DNA of 63,123 nt, taken from assembly GCF_018613325.1 (NCBI RefSeq), contig NZ_JAGGQJ010000030.1, forward strand, positions 1 through 63,123, in the 5' to 3' direction. The notes under the pieces were generated by a model. The model had not been told where the DNA came from and ran no database searches. It saw only the letters and a list, made by a program, of their open reading frames with translations. This DNA is from Bacillus sp. ISL-34 (GTDB lineage: Bacteria; Bacillota; Bacilli; Bacillales; DSM-1321). The position numbers and the translations under genes are program-made. Position 1 is the stretch's first letter. Each line of letters starts with the position of its first letter. Shown here piece after piece: positions 24,335 to 34,097 of the stretch.

Positions 24335-25213
24335 TTAGCGAAGAAAATCCAATAAACTCGGCTGCATGATTTTTGCTCCGATACTTAATGCGGCACTATG
24401 GACACTTTCCTGGGTCGTCAAATCCATGATTGCCTTTTCGATATCGACATCCTCATTTTTCGAAAGGATTTCAGTGGCAAAAACCTCCTGCTGCTTGAGA
24501 CGGTCCGTCATCAGCTCAATCCGATTCTGCCTTGCGCCAACCTGTGCTTGCATGCCTAAGGTTGTATTTATCGTTGCGTCAAGTCCTTCCAGCGTGCCGC
24601 TCACGTCCCCGCCGTTTTCGAGTGCCTCGATTGTCTGGTCGATGCTTCCGCCGGCAGCGAGTGCATCACCAAAAATCTTGGAACCGTCCGTATTGATTTT
24701 AAGGGAAATCCCGGAAAACACTTCAAGGTTTATGTCCCCTGTGCCATACACCGTATTTCCATTCCCATCTTTAACGGACGATGGCCTCACATTCGTATCC
24801 TGGCCGTTGAAAATATACTTCCCGCCAATCTGTGTGTCGCCAAGAGTTATGAGATGTTCTTTTAATTGTTTAATTTCTTCAGTAATGGTTTTAAGTTGTT
24901 CCCCTTCATACGTGCCATTGCTGCCTTGAACGGTTAATTCACGAATCCGCTGCATGGCGGAAACACTTTCCGTAATGGCATCATCCGTGCTGTCGATCCA
25001 ATTGGTCGCCTCGGCAATGTTGCTTTGATACTGCCCTATTTGATTGAGATTTGTCCTGTACCCCATTCCCATCATGGCCGCAACAGGATTATCGGATGGT
25101 TTGGAGAATTTCTTTTGAGAGGAAACCTGCTCTTGCAGCTTGGACATCTTTTCGTAACTGCTGCTTAAATTGCTCAGCATATTATTGGTTAGCATCGATT
25201 GCGTTACCCGCAT
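24335..25213 (-). CDS. flgL: FlgL, hook-filament junction protein (HAP3)
   Basis: A 292-residue flagellin-like protein: M-R-V-T-Q-S-M-L-T-N-N-M-L-S-N-L at the N-terminus, D-N-P-V-A-A-M-M-G near residue 40, and a helical C-terminus ending S-L-L-D-F-L-R. It sits between FlgK and the filament. ATG follows GGAGGAG. It lies 15 bases after flgK. Confidence 0.95.
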   Translation of the reverse strand: MRVTQSMLTNNMLSNLSSSYEKMSKLQEQVSSQKKFSKPSDNPVAAMMGMGYRTNLNQIGQYQSNIAEATNWIDSTDDAITESVSAMQRIRELTVQGSNGTYEGEQLKTITEEIKQLKEHLITLGDTQIGGKYIFNGQDTNVRPSSVKDGNGNTVYGTGDINLEVFSGISLKINTDGSKIFGDALAAGGSIDQTIEALENGGDVSGTLEGLDATINTTLGMQAQVGARQNRIELMTDRLKQQEVFATEILSKNEDVDIEKAIMDLTTQESVHSAALSIGAKIMQPSLLDFLR

Positions 25214-25228
25214 ATTCGTCTCCTCCTA

Positions 25229-26788
25229 TTAACGGCCTGCTGTACCCATTCCGTTTATGATTTTATCGAGCATTTCATCCATCATCGTCATCATTCTTGC
25301 GGATGCGTTGTATGCCTGCTGGAATTTGATCATGTCCGTCATTTCTTCATCAAGGGATACGGAACTGACTGACTCCCTATTTTGATTGACGGAGGCAGCA
25401 AGCACGACAGAATTGGAAAGGTTCTTTTGGGCGCTTTGGGAATCCACGCCAAGCTTTCCGATGATACCGGAATAATAGGTGTCGAAGCTTCCCGTCAATT
25501 CGTCGGAGTTTTGGTCCTTAGTCGAGTACTCACTGAACGCCTTCTTTTTAAGGTCAGCAAGGAGTTTGGCGTTTTCATTATCACCTGATGCCCCTCCGCT
25601 TTTTCCGCCTGCGGCGATTTTTGTGGGATCCTTAACGATTTCACCATTCACCTTGATGCTTTGGGCGGCACTCTTACCAGGTTCAATTTCAAAGAAGTTC
25701 AATGTTGAAGTGTTGCCATCACCTAATGCATAACCTTGTTTATGGATGGCATTGAACTCATTCACAAAAGCCGTCGTCATATTATCGAGCTTTTTCAGAA
25801 TATCAGGATAAGCGCCGCCGATTGTGCCATCAGCCTTCTTATAGCCGAAGCTATTGATCAAACCGGACAGTTCTCCCGAGAAATTGTAATCCGTCAATAT
25901 TTTCGAACCAAACTTCAATCCGTCCACCATACCTGTCTTTTTATCATGGCTAACTTCAACTTTCGAAGTTCCCACCATCCCGGTTTGGTTAACACTGACT
26001 AGATTGATGGGCGGTGCAAAGGACGAACCGTCTTCTTGCATCAATTCGATGTTGTATAGCCCTGTGGCCACATCGCTGGCTTTGCCGTAATCCGTCGGAA
26101 TGACGTTATTCACTTTAATGCTGACAAGCTGCGAGAGATTGTCTACGAGTACATCACGTTTATCGTAAAGGTCATTGGGGATATAACCGTGCGGCTCCAC
26201 TTTGCTAATTTGTTGGTTAAGCTGATCAATGCTGCTGATAAGCGTATTGATTTCGTTCGCTTTGACGTTTATCTGATTTCCGATATCCGTTTGAACGTTC
26301 GTTAGCGAGTTGTAGTAATAATTTAAGGTATCCGCGACCATGACGCCCGTCGAGGCAACGACCTCACGCGCCCCGGAGTTTTCCGTATTCGCCGTCAGCC
26401 CCTGCAGCGAATTCCAGAACTTCTCCATTGTGGCGGCTAATCCGCTGTCGGTCGGTTCGTTCATGACGCCTTCCATTTTCGTCAGGGATTCGCTCATGGC
26501 CCCGTAATAACCGATTTTATTACTTTGTGTCCTGTATTGTGCGTCCAGGAAACTATCCCGGATCCGCTGAACCGTTTCAGCTGCCACCCCTGTCCCGATT
26601 TGGCCGGCAACGCGCGGACTGTTCAAACCGACAGTAGGAAAGCCCGACGTCTGGACCAGGTTGACCCGCTGCCTTGAATATCCTAATGTATTGGCATTGG
26701 CCACGTTATTTCCTGTTGTATACAAGGCCCCTTGAGAGGTGGATAATCCGCGTTTGGCGGTCTCAAGACCCATAAAGGTTGAAATCAT
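25229..26788 (-). CDS. flgK: FlgK, hook-filament junction protein (HAP1)
   Basis: A 519-residue protein with the rod/hook-type N-terminus (G-L-E-T-A-K-R-G-L-S-T-S-Q-G-A-L, then N-N-V-A-N-A-N-T-L-G-Y-S-R-Q) and the C-terminal D-E-E-M-T-D-M-I-K-F-Q-Q-A-Y-N-A-S-A-R segment. It joins the hook to FlgL. Upstream flgN encodes its export chaperone, and it ends 15 bases before flgL. Confidence 0.95.
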   Translation of the reverse strand: MISTFMGLETAKRGLSTSQGALYTTGNNVANANTLGYSRQRVNLVQTSGFPTVGLNSPRVAGQIGTGVAAETVQRIRDSFLDAQYRTQSNKIGYYGAMSESLTKMEGVMNEPTDSGLAATMEKFWNSLQGLTANTENSGAREVVASTGVMVADTLNYYYNSLTNVQTDIGNQINVKANEINTLISSIDQLNQQISKVEPHGYIPNDLYDKRDVLVDNLSQLVSIKVNNVIPTDYGKASDVATGLYNIELMQEDGSSFAPPINLVSVNQTGMVGTSKVEVSHDKKTGMVDGLKFGSKILTDYNFSGELSGLINSFGYKKADGTIGGAYPDILKKLDNMTTAFVNEFNAIHKQGYALGDGNTSTLNFFEIEPGKSAAQSIKVNGEIVKDPTKIAAGGKSGGASGDNENAKLLADLKKKAFSEYSTKDQNSDELTGSFDTYYSGIIGKLGVDSQSAQKNLSNSVVLAASVNQNRESVSSVSLDEEMTDMIKFQQAYNASARMMTMMDEMLDKIINGMGTAGR

Positions 26789-26818
26789 TTGCTCGCACCT
26801 CCATCTTTTTTCTGCTTA

Positions 26819-27307
26819 TCATGCTTTGGAATCAAACATGCCCATGCCGATTTTGGCCGTTTTCTTAACCGAATCCCCATAATTCAGGTTCTGGTGCTGC
26901 GGTCTCAGTGTATCCAAGGAGACATTGATGAATTGAAGCGACTGATAGATCAATTGCTGATTTAAACCGTTCCGCTCCTTCAGCTTTGCCACTTCATCAA
27001 GCAATTCCGCTTTTAGCATTTCAAGGATTTCCGTTTCTTCAGGTCCTGTCAGTTCCGTTATGGTATGGATGGAGGCAGGCTGTCCCACCGTTCCACTGGC
27101 TGCAAGAAATTCCTCGACTGCCCTTTCTCTTTCTTTATCCGTCTGACTGATCGCTTTAATATGCTTTTGTTCCGAAATCAGCAGGGCAGTAATTGCCTCG
27201 GTATCATTCGCTTTCAAAATGGCCGTTTTTCTTATCGCTAATTGATTGAAGCTTTTATGAAGCTTAATCAATTTTTCAAGCGATCCGATGATGTTCCGTG
27301 CAGACAT
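26819..27307 (-). CDS. flgN: FlgN-type export chaperone (YvyG)
   Basis: A 162-residue predicted long helical hairpin, the shape of FlgN chaperones that deliver FlgK and FlgL to the export gate. The ATG at 27307 follows GGAGGAGG. An upstream in-frame ATG at 27358 would add 17 residues that run through that ribosome site, so I reject it. Confidence 0.9.
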   Translation of the reverse strand: MSARNIIGSLEKLIKLHKSFNQLAIRKTAILKANDTEAITALLISEQKHIKAISQTDKERERAVEEFLAASGTVGQPASIHTITELTGPEETEILEMLKAELLDEVAKLKERNGLNQQLIYQSLQFINVSLDTLRPQHQNLNYGDSVKKTAKIGMGMFDSKA

Positions 27308-27383
27308 TTTGCTGCCTCCTCCTTTCAGAAATGAAGGACGGAAAATGGCTCCGTCCACTCATTCAAGCTTTTTCATTGAAAAT

Positions 27384-27647
27384 TCATTTCCGGTAAAAAT
27401 CAATGAGACCCTTAGCCGTTGCTTGTGCATTCAATTTATAATTTCCTTTTTCAACTTGGATTTTCAATTCGTCCACTTTTGCTTGTCTTGCAGCAAGAAA
27501 CGGTGATGATTGCTGCATTTCTTTTGCCGCTGAAGAAATTTCAACTTTATCCGAGGATTTGACCTTGGATTCTTTGATATTCCCCGTTTTATTGGCTTGA
27601 AGATTATAAGGGTTAACACCTGTCATACCGACGTTATTGATTTTCAT
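27384..27647 (-). CDS. flgM: FlgM, anti-sigma-D factor
   Basis: An 87-residue, largely polar and disordered-type protein. The N-terminal half resembles flagellar anti-sigma factors (M-K-I-N-N-V-G-M-T-G-V-N-P-Y), and the C-terminal sigma-binding part (V-D-E-L-K-I-Q-V-E-K-G-N-Y) is typical. It holds sigma-D inactive until the hook is complete. A candidate sigma-D promoter about 100 bases upstream would give the usual negative feedback. Confidence 0.92.
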   Translation of the reverse strand: MKINNVGMTGVNPYNLQANKTGNIKESKVKSSDKVEISSAAKEMQQSSPFLAARQAKVDELKIQVEKGNYKLNAQATAKGLIDFYRK

Positions 27648-27746
27648 ATTCCAGATCCTCTCCTTCGGTCGATTTTATAAATCATAATGTTTCGATTCCT
27701 TAACACATGAAAATGGCTCTGGACTGTGTTATTCTCCCTATCTTTA

Positions 27747-27772
27747 TTATCGACAAGGAATGGATTTCTTTA
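27747..27772 (-). promoter_or_regulatory. Candidate sigma-D promoter of flgM
   Basis: On the minus strand TAAA (27772-27769), a 14-base spacer, and GTCGATAA (27754-27747). The -10 half fits GCCGATAT at six of eight bases and the spacer is one short. The position is as expected from B. subtilis, where flgM has its own sigma-D promoter downstream of the comF genes. Confidence 0.5.
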
Positions 27773-27865
27773 ATTGTTTCCTGTAATCTTTCCTTCGACA
27801 CCCAATGTCGAATTTTGTTCTCAATATCGAATATTTTAACAAATACCGCATCATGTTTCCATGAT

Positions 27866-28279
27866 TTATCCTTTTTGATCATCCTTCATGTAGTACGTAT
27901 TTTTTTTATCATTTCCTTGAATTTCAGTCAGGCGCTTTTCCTCATTTTCAAATGCCTGCAAATCCGACCTCATTGAATCGCCGCATTTGCCGCATAACCT
28001 TCCGCTCTTAATGTTAGCACCGCACTTTTCACATGGAATTCCTAGATTGGGAAACTGCGCCAGCCTTCCCGTTCTCACAAATTTAATAATTAACGTTTCT
28101 TCAACGCCGGTGTCATTGACAACCTGCATCATGGACGCCGTTCTATTTATTTTCTTGCGAATATATGCATACACTTTATCATATTGGGCTTCTTCTTCTT
28201 TATAACAGGCATCGCATACATCACGGAATTTCGTCATAACGAATAACGAATTACAGTTTGGACAGTTGAAAACTTCCAT
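27866..28279 (-). CDS. yvyF: YvyF, TIGR03826-type flagellar operon protein
   Basis: A 137-residue protein. It has an N-terminal zinc knuckle (C-P-N-C-N-S, then C-D-A-C near residues 5-22), a middle helix-turn-helix-like stretch (V-N-D-T-G-V-E-E-T-L-I-I-K-F-V-R-T-G-R-L) and a second zinc knuckle (C-E-K-C-G, then C-G-K-C-G, near 85-105). It is always found between comF and flgM. In B. subtilis it influences flagellar gene expression. The frame is open to 28381, but AAGGAGGGG before the ATG at 28279 fixes the start. Confidence 0.88.
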   Translation of the reverse strand: MEVFNCPNCNSLFVMTKFRDVCDACYKEEEAQYDKVYAYIRKKINRTASMMQVVNDTGVEETLIIKFVRTGRLAQFPNLGIPCEKCGANIKSGRLCGKCGDSMRSDLQAFENEEKRLTEIQGNDKKNTYYMKDDQKG

Positions 28280-28377
28280 CGGGGCCCCTCCTTCACCATC
28301 ACAGCGATTATTCTTCAGTACTGTATATATCGAATAATCCCGGCGATACTTTAGGATGTTTAATAAAATAAGCTGTT

Positions 28378-29070
28378 TCACCTAGCCAAGGTGATGGATG
28401 ATACTTCTTTGGCCCCAGCCGTTACCAAGGCTTTGGCTGCATGCCTGAGAGTTGTGCCTGTCGTGTAAATGTCATCGAGAATCAAAATAGATTTATGCTC
28501 CAGCAAAGCTGATTGCATGACCTGGAAAACCTGCGGTAGAGACATCCTCTCATGACGTGATTTTTTTGATTGTTTTTCCGTATGGATTCTTGTCAAGATC
28601 TCCACCGTGTGAAGTCCAAGAGAATCTGCCAAAGCCTGTCCCTGGTTGAATCCCCGCTCCTTAAGCCGTTCATGACTAAGCGGGATGGCCGTTACCAGGT
28701 CAAACTCCATGTCTTTTAACCTTTCTTTCAAGAAAGGGACGAAAACCTCAGCTAATGCATAATCCCCACGGTACTTATATTTAGCAATAATATCTTTTAA
28801 GTAATCATTATAATGAAATAGCGATATGTTCTTCGACAAATAGCCATGCCACTCCCTATTCCTTTCCCATCTTGAACAATCTAGACAGAGGTCACCGGTA
28901 ATATGCCCCCCGCCAAGCTCCCTTGAACACATTGTACATGTTTCTCCGGTAATCCTATCAAGTTTCCCCTCACACCCTGCGCAGATCGCCCTGTACTCGG
29001 CCTGCTTAAGCAAGCTCCTCCATGTCAATGCCTGCTTCATTCCTTCATCACAAACAAGACATCTATTCAT
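28378..29070 (-). CDS. comFC: ComFC, competence-associated phosphoribosyltransferase-like protein
   Basis: A 230-residue protein with four N-terminal zinc-binding cysteine pairs (C-L-V-C near 4, C-A-G-C, C-T-M-C, C-L-D-C) and a C-terminal PRTase fold containing the PRPP-binding loop I-L-I-L-D-D-I-Y-T-T-G-T-T. Needed for DNA uptake and integration in competent cells; it works with ComFA. The ATG at 29070 overlaps the comFA stop codon region. A comFB gene, present between comFA and comFC in B. subtilis, is absent here. Confidence 0.94.
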   Translation of the reverse strand: MNRCLVCDEGMKQALTWRSLLKQAEYRAICAGCEGKLDRITGETCTMCSRELGGGHITGDLCLDCSRWERNREWHGYLSKNISLFHYNDYLKDIIAKYKYRGDYALAEVFVPFLKERLKDMEFDLVTAIPLSHERLKERGFNQGQALADSLGLHTVEILTRIHTEKQSKKSRHERMSLPQVFQVMQSALLEHKSILILDDIYTTGTTLRHAAKALVTAGAKEVSSITLAR

Positions 29071-30463
29071 CAAGCAGCCCCCTTTTCATGGCATCTTTAT
29101 TCATCATTTGTATATGTTGAACCGCCTCGACCATCGCTTTACTTTTACCGTAATGAAAAAAGGTGATCGTTCCGGCAGGGTTAGCAAAACTTCTCCCTAC
29201 CCTCCCGGCAATCTGAACGAGGGCACTATCAGAAAACACTTCATGTTCAGCACCGATCACGGCTACCTCCAACCGCTCAATAGTCACGCCGCGTTCCAGG
29301 ATGGTCGTGGTCAGTAATCCTGGAACCAATCCATTTCTTAGTGCCATTACCTTTTCCTTTCGATCGGGGTGCCGGGAGTGGACAATCGATAATTTTGGGG
29401 ACAGCTTTTGAAACAGCGGAATGACCTGCTCCATCACTCTAATGCTTGGAAAGAACAAGAGGAAGGGGATATTCTGCTTAAGGCGTTCACTTACCCATCC
29501 GTTGATTGCGGGGGGAATCTTTTTTTGAAGAAATAATTTTTGCCAATTGCCGCTCCACTTCATTTCAGGAACAGGGATTGGCTGACGATGATAACGGGCC
29601 GGGATTATGACGGCTTTCAATTTGCCGCTTCGGTATAGGCGCTGCATCCGTTTCGAAGGTGTGGCGGTCAAGTAGATGGTTGCCGCAGAAACCTTTTTCG
29701 ATTTATTAACCGCATAATGCAGCGAATCATCAATTGAGTAGGGAAACGCATCGACTTCATCAACGATGATGACATCGAAAGCTTCAATAAAACGGAAAAG
29801 CTGATGTGTCGTGGAAACGGTTAGTGGCGAAAAAACATGTCGATCGGCACTGCCGGCATAGAGGGTCGTGACTTCAATGGCAGGAAAGGCTTTTTTTAAC
29901 CTTGGGGAGAGTTCGAGAACGACATCGGTCCGCGGAGTTGCCAAACAAATCCGTTTCCCGGCATGCAAGGCTGCCTCAATTGCCGGGAATAGGAGCTCCG
30001 TCTTTCCTGCCCCGCATACAGCCCATACGAGGAGTTCATCTTTTCCGTTTACGGCTTCAACGACACAGTCAGAGGCAGTTTGTTGACCTGCCGATAAAGT
30101 GCCTGCCCACCTCATCACATTGTCAGGAATCTTAAACTGAATGCCGGGTCCGGTCCACCTATATAACTTTGCACATTCACTGACCCGTCCCATCATGATG
30201 CATGAACGGCAGTAAGTGCAATCTTGATCGCAAATCTTGCAAGGGAATGTATAAAACAAAGTTTGATTTTTGTTACCGCAGCGTACACAGCGATAACTGC
30301 CGTTCCCGGATTGCACGCCGCAAGTTTCCGAGACATACCCATTCTTGAGGTGCTCTGCGAGGAGTTCTTGAGAGAAGGGGATTTCGAATGCCAAAAGATG
30401 TTTTCCGGTGAGATGGTTCTGAAGTTCCGGGGAATAAAGGGGGGAAATGCTCATTTTTTCCAA
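29063..30463 (-). CDS. comFA: ComFA, DNA-uptake helicase/translocase
   Basis: A 466-residue superfamily 2 ATPase. It has an N-terminal four-cysteine zinc cluster (C-V-R-C-G, C-K-I-C-D, C-T-Y-C-R-S-C near 60-90), Walker A A-V-C-G-A-G-K-T-E near 152, D-E-V-D in motif II near 236, T-A-T-P-S motif III, and the C-terminal helicase motif Q-I-A-G-R-V-G-R. It powers single-strand DNA entry through ComEC on the cytoplasmic side. Start is a TTG at 30463, seven bases after GGAGG. ComK boxes (AAAA-N5-TTTT) were sought upstream but none is convincing. Confidence 0.95.
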   Translation of the reverse strand: MEKMSISPLYSPELQNHLTGKHLLAFEIPFSQELLAEHLKNGYVSETCGVQSGNGSYRCVRCGNKNQTLFYTFPCKICDQDCTYCRSCIMMGRVSECAKLYRWTGPGIQFKIPDNVMRWAGTLSAGQQTASDCVVEAVNGKDELLVWAVCGAGKTELLFPAIEAALHAGKRICLATPRTDVVLELSPRLKKAFPAIEVTTLYAGSADRHVFSPLTVSTTHQLFRFIEAFDVIIVDEVDAFPYSIDDSLHYAVNKSKKVSAATIYLTATPSKRMQRLYRSGKLKAVIIPARYHRQPIPVPEMKWSGNWQKLFLQKKIPPAINGWVSERLKQNIPFLLFFPSIRVMEQVIPLFQKLSPKLSIVHSRHPDRKEKVMALRNGLVPGLLTTTILERGVTIERLEVAVIGAEHEVFSDSALVQIAGRVGRSFANPAGTITFFHYGKSKAMVEAVQHIQMMNKDAMKRGLLDE

Positions 30464-30541
30464 ACTGCAACCTCCATTTCTTGATAAATTACGCTCTCCC
30501 TTATCATTCGCTTTTTACTTCCGGATTCCTTTTTGTTCGAT

Positions 30542-30572
30542 AAAAAACGCCTTCCACTTTCGAAAGGCGTTA
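30542..30572 (-). terminator. Terminator of degV
   Basis: ACGCCTTCCACTTTCGAAAGGCGT folds into a stem with arms ACGCCTT/AAGGCGT. The minus strand ends in a T run. Confidence 0.75.
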
Positions 30573-30576
30573 TAGC

Positions 30577-31419
30577 TTAAATTTTATACCAGCCCATCCC
30601 CATCGAGCCTTCGCCGAGATGCGTCCCGATTACTGGACCGAAGTAGCTGATGTCGAACTCGACATTTGGGAACCGACCTTCAAGTTCCGCTTTCCAGTCT
30701 TTAGCTTCACTTTCCCGTTTTGCATGAATGATGACGGCTTTATATTTCTCGCCGCTCGCCGCGTCTTCTCCAAGCAAATCGGCAATCCGTTTCATCGCTT
30801 TTTTTCTTGTACGGATTTTTTCGAATGGGACGATGACCTTATCAACAAAATGGAGAACCGGCTTCACTTGAAGCAGACTGCCAATCAATGCTTGGGCACT
30901 GTTTAAGCGGCCGCCGCGCTGCAGATGGGATAGGTCATCTGCCATGAAGTATGCCCTGACCGATGGCTTCATTTCTTCGAGCCTGGCCATGATTTCTTCT
31001 GCCCCTTTTCCATCAAGTGCCATCTTTGCCGCCTCGATCACATAAAACCCCTGTACCATGCAGCTGATTTCCGAATCAAAGGCATGAACCTTAATTCCCT
31101 CGACCATTTCACCCGCCGATACCGCTCCTTGAAACGTTCCGCTGATGCCGCTTGATAAATGAATTGAAATAACATCATCATATTCTTTTTGCAGCTCCTC
31201 GAAATTCTCGACAAACTTCCCGATCGGGGGCTGTGAAGTGGTCGGCAATTTCTCCTGCCTCTTTACTTCCTCATAAAACTCATCCGCAGTAATATCAACT
31301 TCCTCCCGATATGCTTCATTGGAAAAAATGACATTAAGCGGCATCATATGTATATGTAAACGATCACGTATTTCCTCAGGTATATATGCAGTGCTATCTG
31401 TTACGACTGCGGTTTTCAT
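30577..31419 (-). CDS. degV: DegV-family fatty-acid-binding protein
   Basis: A 280-residue two-domain protein: V-V-T-D-S-T-A-Y-I-P at the N-terminus, T-T-S-Q-P-P-I-G near 60, H-L-S-S-G-I-S-G-T near 85, D-L-S-H-L-Q-R-G-G-R-L near 160, and a glycine-rich end. This is the DegV/FakB family, which binds a single fatty acid for phosphorylation by FakA. It is the yviA position of B. subtilis, between comFA and degU. Confidence 0.9.
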   Translation of the reverse strand: MKTAVVTDSTAYIPEEIRDRLHIHMMPLNVIFSNEAYREEVDITADEFYEEVKRQEKLPTTSQPPIGKFVENFEELQKEYDDVISIHLSSGISGTFQGAVSAGEMVEGIKVHAFDSEISCMVQGFYVIEAAKMALDGKGAEEIMARLEEMKPSVRAYFMADDLSHLQRGGRLNSAQALIGSLLQVKPVLHFVDKVIVPFEKIRTRKKAMKRIADLLGEDAASGEKYKAVIIHAKRESEAKDWKAELEGRFPNVEFDISYFGPVIGTHLGEGSMGMGWYKI

Positions 31420-31551
31420 AATAGTACCATCCTTATAAAAATTTACTTCGTATCATATTCACCATTCTATCTGAAAATGCCTTTATTTGCATTAAATTAC
31501 TTTCTTCATTACCAAAAATATGAAATCACCTAATCATCCTTCCAACAAAAA

Positions 31552-31594
31552 ATCCAGCCCTTCAGCACGCATTGCGGAATCTGAAGGGCCGGAC
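31552..31594 (-). terminator. Terminator of degS-degU
   Basis: GCCCTTCAG and CTGAAGGGC form a stem around about 15 bases. On the minus strand it is followed by a T-rich tract. Confidence 0.75.
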
Positions 31595-31608
31595 TTATCG
31601 ATAGCTTA

Positions 31609-32292
31609 TTACTTCACTTCTACCCAGCCGTTTTTAATAGCTAGGACAACCGCTTGTGTACGGTCATTCACATTCATCTTCTGAAGAATGTTACTTACAT
31701 GGTTCTTGACTGTCTTTTCACTGATATATAGAGTTTCGCCGATGGCACGGTTGCTTTTCCCATCCGCTAAAAGTTGGAGCACTTCACATTCGCGTCGAGT
31801 CAATAGGTGAAGCGGCCTCCTGATTTCTATTGTATGTACGGAATCACGATCAGCACCCTCTTCAGCTGCCAAGCGGCGATATTCTTTAACTAAGTTATGG
31901 GTCACCTTCGGATGTAGGTATGAGCCGCCTTCAGCGACTACACGTACAGCATCAATCAACGCATCTGCGTCCATTTCTTTCAACAGGTAACCTTGTGCTC
32001 CTGTTTTCAAGGCGTGCTGTACGTAGTTTTCATCATCATGAATGGAAAGGATGATGACTTTTGTTTCAGGATAACGGTTCACGAGCATTTTTGTCGCTTC
32101 GACCCCATTCATGTTCGGCATGTTGATATCCATGATAACAACATCAGGTTTATGTGTTTCAACGAGATCCATAGCTTCGCTTCCGTCATCACCCTCGGCA
32201 ACAACATCAAAGGATGATTCAAAATCTAATATGCGCTTTACGCCTTCACGGAAAAGCTGATGGTCATCGATAATGATGATACTAGTCTTCAA
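31609..32292 (-). CDS. degU: DegU, two-component response regulator
   Basis: A 227-residue NarL/LuxR-type regulator. The receiver domain (1-120) has the acidic pair D9-D10 and the phospho-acceptor D55 in V-I-M-D-I-N-M-P. The C-terminal helix-turn-helix (about 160-227) contains [15 protein letters not shown] and [11 protein letters not shown]. It controls exoenzymes, competence and biofilm genes and switches flagellar genes by phosphorylation state. Start is TTG at 32292 after AGGAGGAAG. Confidence 0.96.
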   Translation of the reverse strand: MKTSIIIIDDHQLFREGVKRILDFESSFDVVAEGDDGSEAMDLVETHKPDVVIMDINMPNMNGVEATKMLVNRYPETKVIILSIHDDENYVQHALKTGAQGYLLKEMDADALIDAVRVVAEGGSYLHPKVTHNLVKEYRRLAAEEGADRDSVHTIEIRRPLHLLTRRECEVLQLLADGKSNRAIGETLYISEKTVKNHVSNILQKMNVNDRTQAVVLAIKNGWVEVK

Positions 32293-32339
32293 CGGCTTCT
32301 TCCTCCTAGTTTCTATTTAAAATGTCTATTTTCTATAGT

Positions 32340-33482
32340 TTATATATGGTAGGGAATTTGTATAAATACTAAAGTGCCTGCACCTGGTTGTGAATCTATC
32401 GTCATTTCACCTTCCAGCAGCTCGACTCTTTCTCTCATTCCTACCAAGCCAAATGAACCTTCTTTTTGAATCGAAGAGTCAAACCCCTTTCCATCATCTT
32501 TGACGACGACGGTCACCATCTCCTTGGAAATGGACAGTTTAACTTGAATCTGTTTTGGGTCCGCATGCTTCAATGAATTTTGTACAGCCTCTTGAACCAG
32601 CCTGAATAAAGCGACCTCCATATCGGAAGGAAGCCTTTTGACCTGTCCAAGGTTGACGAAATTCAGATTCACGCCATTATTATAGTCTTCGGTCGTTTGC
32701 AGGTACTTTCTGAGGGTAGGTACAAGGCCTAAATCATCAAGCGCCATAGGGCGAAGGTCATAGATGATTCTGCGCACCTCATATAAAGCACTCCTGACCA
32801 TGACCTTTAAACTGCGGATTTCCACTAACGCTTCATCAGGTCCTCTCTCCCGCTGCACCCGTTCTATCAGATCTGAGCGCATCATGACGTTTGCCAGCAT
32901 TTGCGCCGGACCATCATGAATTTCACGTGAGAGCTTTTTACGTTCCTGCTCCTGGGCTTCGATTATTTTCAGGCCGAAGTCCTGTTTGCGTTTCGCTTCT
33001 TGAAGGGCTTCCCCCACAAATTTAAGATCCTGTGTCAAATAATTCTGTACTACCGATATTTGCGAGACGAGATGCACCGCTTTATCGATCGTCTGCTGTA
33101 AACCCCTTAACCTTAACTCAAGCTCATCCCGGCGATTACGGAGCTCTTTCTCCAATTGCCGGTTAATTTGTAAATCGACTTGCAGCTTATGTGCCCTTTC
33201 ATAAGCATCGCGCACCTGTTCTTCAGAAAAATGGTTGAAGTGCATACTGACTTCTGAAAGCCTTTTTCGAGCAAACCTGGCTTTCGAATCCAGTGCATCG
33301 CTATCGGTTATCACAATGGCAACCCTGATTTTCACATCATCAAGCTCTTTTGATAATGACTCGAAATCCTTTCGGCATTGTTCGCCGATATCAAAGACTT
33401 CATCCTTACTTTCACTGACAGTGCTCACCATTGTTTCCAAGATCTTGTCCAATGCTTTAGCATCAACCTTTTTTATGGACAT
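32340..33482 (-). CDS. degS: DegS, cytoplasmic sensor histidine kinase
   Basis: A 380-residue soluble kinase without membrane spans. The N-terminal sensor and coiled-coil part (about 1-175) precedes the HisKA_3 motif L-S-R-E-I-H-D-G-P-A-Q-M-L with the phospho-acceptor His near residue 189. The ATPase domain follows (N-S-L-K-H-A-D-P near 300, D-D-G-K-G-F-D, and G-S-F-G-L-V-G-M-R-E-R-V). ATG at 33482 follows GGAGGGA; a longer frame to 33518 is rejected. It is upstream of degU with a 47-base gap. Confidence 0.95.
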   Translation of the reverse strand: MSIKKVDAKALDKILETMVSTVSESKDEVFDIGEQCRKDFESLSKELDDVKIRVAIVITDSDALDSKARFARKRLSEVSMHFNHFSEEQVRDAYERAHKLQVDLQINRQLEKELRNRRDELELRLRGLQQTIDKAVHLVSQISVVQNYLTQDLKFVGEALQEAKRKQDFGLKIIEAQEQERKKLSREIHDGPAQMLANVMMRSDLIERVQRERGPDEALVEIRSLKVMVRSALYEVRRIIYDLRPMALDDLGLVPTLRKYLQTTEDYNNGVNLNFVNLGQVKRLPSDMEVALFRLVQEAVQNSLKHADPKQIQVKLSISKEMVTVVVKDDGKGFDSSIQKEGSFGLVGMRERVELLEGEMTIDSQPGAGTLVFIQIPYHI

Positions 33483-34097
33483 TAAGATCCCTCCACTTAA
33501 ATCAAAAGACTTAAACAATTTATTGTCTTAAAGACTATGTATATGGAAAAAAGTTCTTTCCTTTTTCATGAATGGTTAAATTTCAGGAAACTTTTGTATG
33601 AAGTAACCTTCATGAACATATTGTACCAAAAAAAGATTAAAAATACGTTAATTTCCTTTTACGATTTCCATAAAATGTACATATTTACTATACATCTCAT
33701 ATTCCGGCCATTAAGTCTGCCTATTAAAGGCAGAAAGCCATTTCTATTATCCTAATACAAATTATCCTTTTCAATCAAATGGGATATTCCGCTTCATTGA
33801 TTATCATATGAAACAGATGCATTTATTAAATGGCAAAATCCTTGAAATGAGAGGACACGTTAAGGTAAAGCCAGTATAATGGCACAGAACTCATGTTTTT
33901 CCTACAATGTTATTCTTTTAAGCATATATGACCAGCTAATAACAATAACAGGCAATGAAATTAATTATAACACGTACATCTTTATCTTATATTAAAGTTT
34001 CTTTACACATGCGTTATGTAAATGAATCGACATTGCCACTTTTTCCGCAAAGCCTTATAATAAATCAACTAATAGGAAGTACGAAGGTGGAATAGCA
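33483..34097. other. Intergenic region between divergent degS and yvyE
   Basis: About 615 AT-rich bases. It must hold the degSU and yvyE promoters, but none can be fixed with confidence. No open frame with a good ribosome site, no RNA gene and no strong hairpin was seen. The yvyE ribosome site is AAGGTGG at its right edge. Confidence 0.5.

Noticed and set aside
27700..27882. 60-codon minus-strand frame between yvyF and flgM
   Set aside because: It starts inside the end of yvyF, has no recognisable relatives, and covers the candidate flgM sigma-D promoter.
30464..30541. ComK box before comFA
   Set aside because: A-runs are present but the paired AAAA-N5-TTTT pattern is not convincing.
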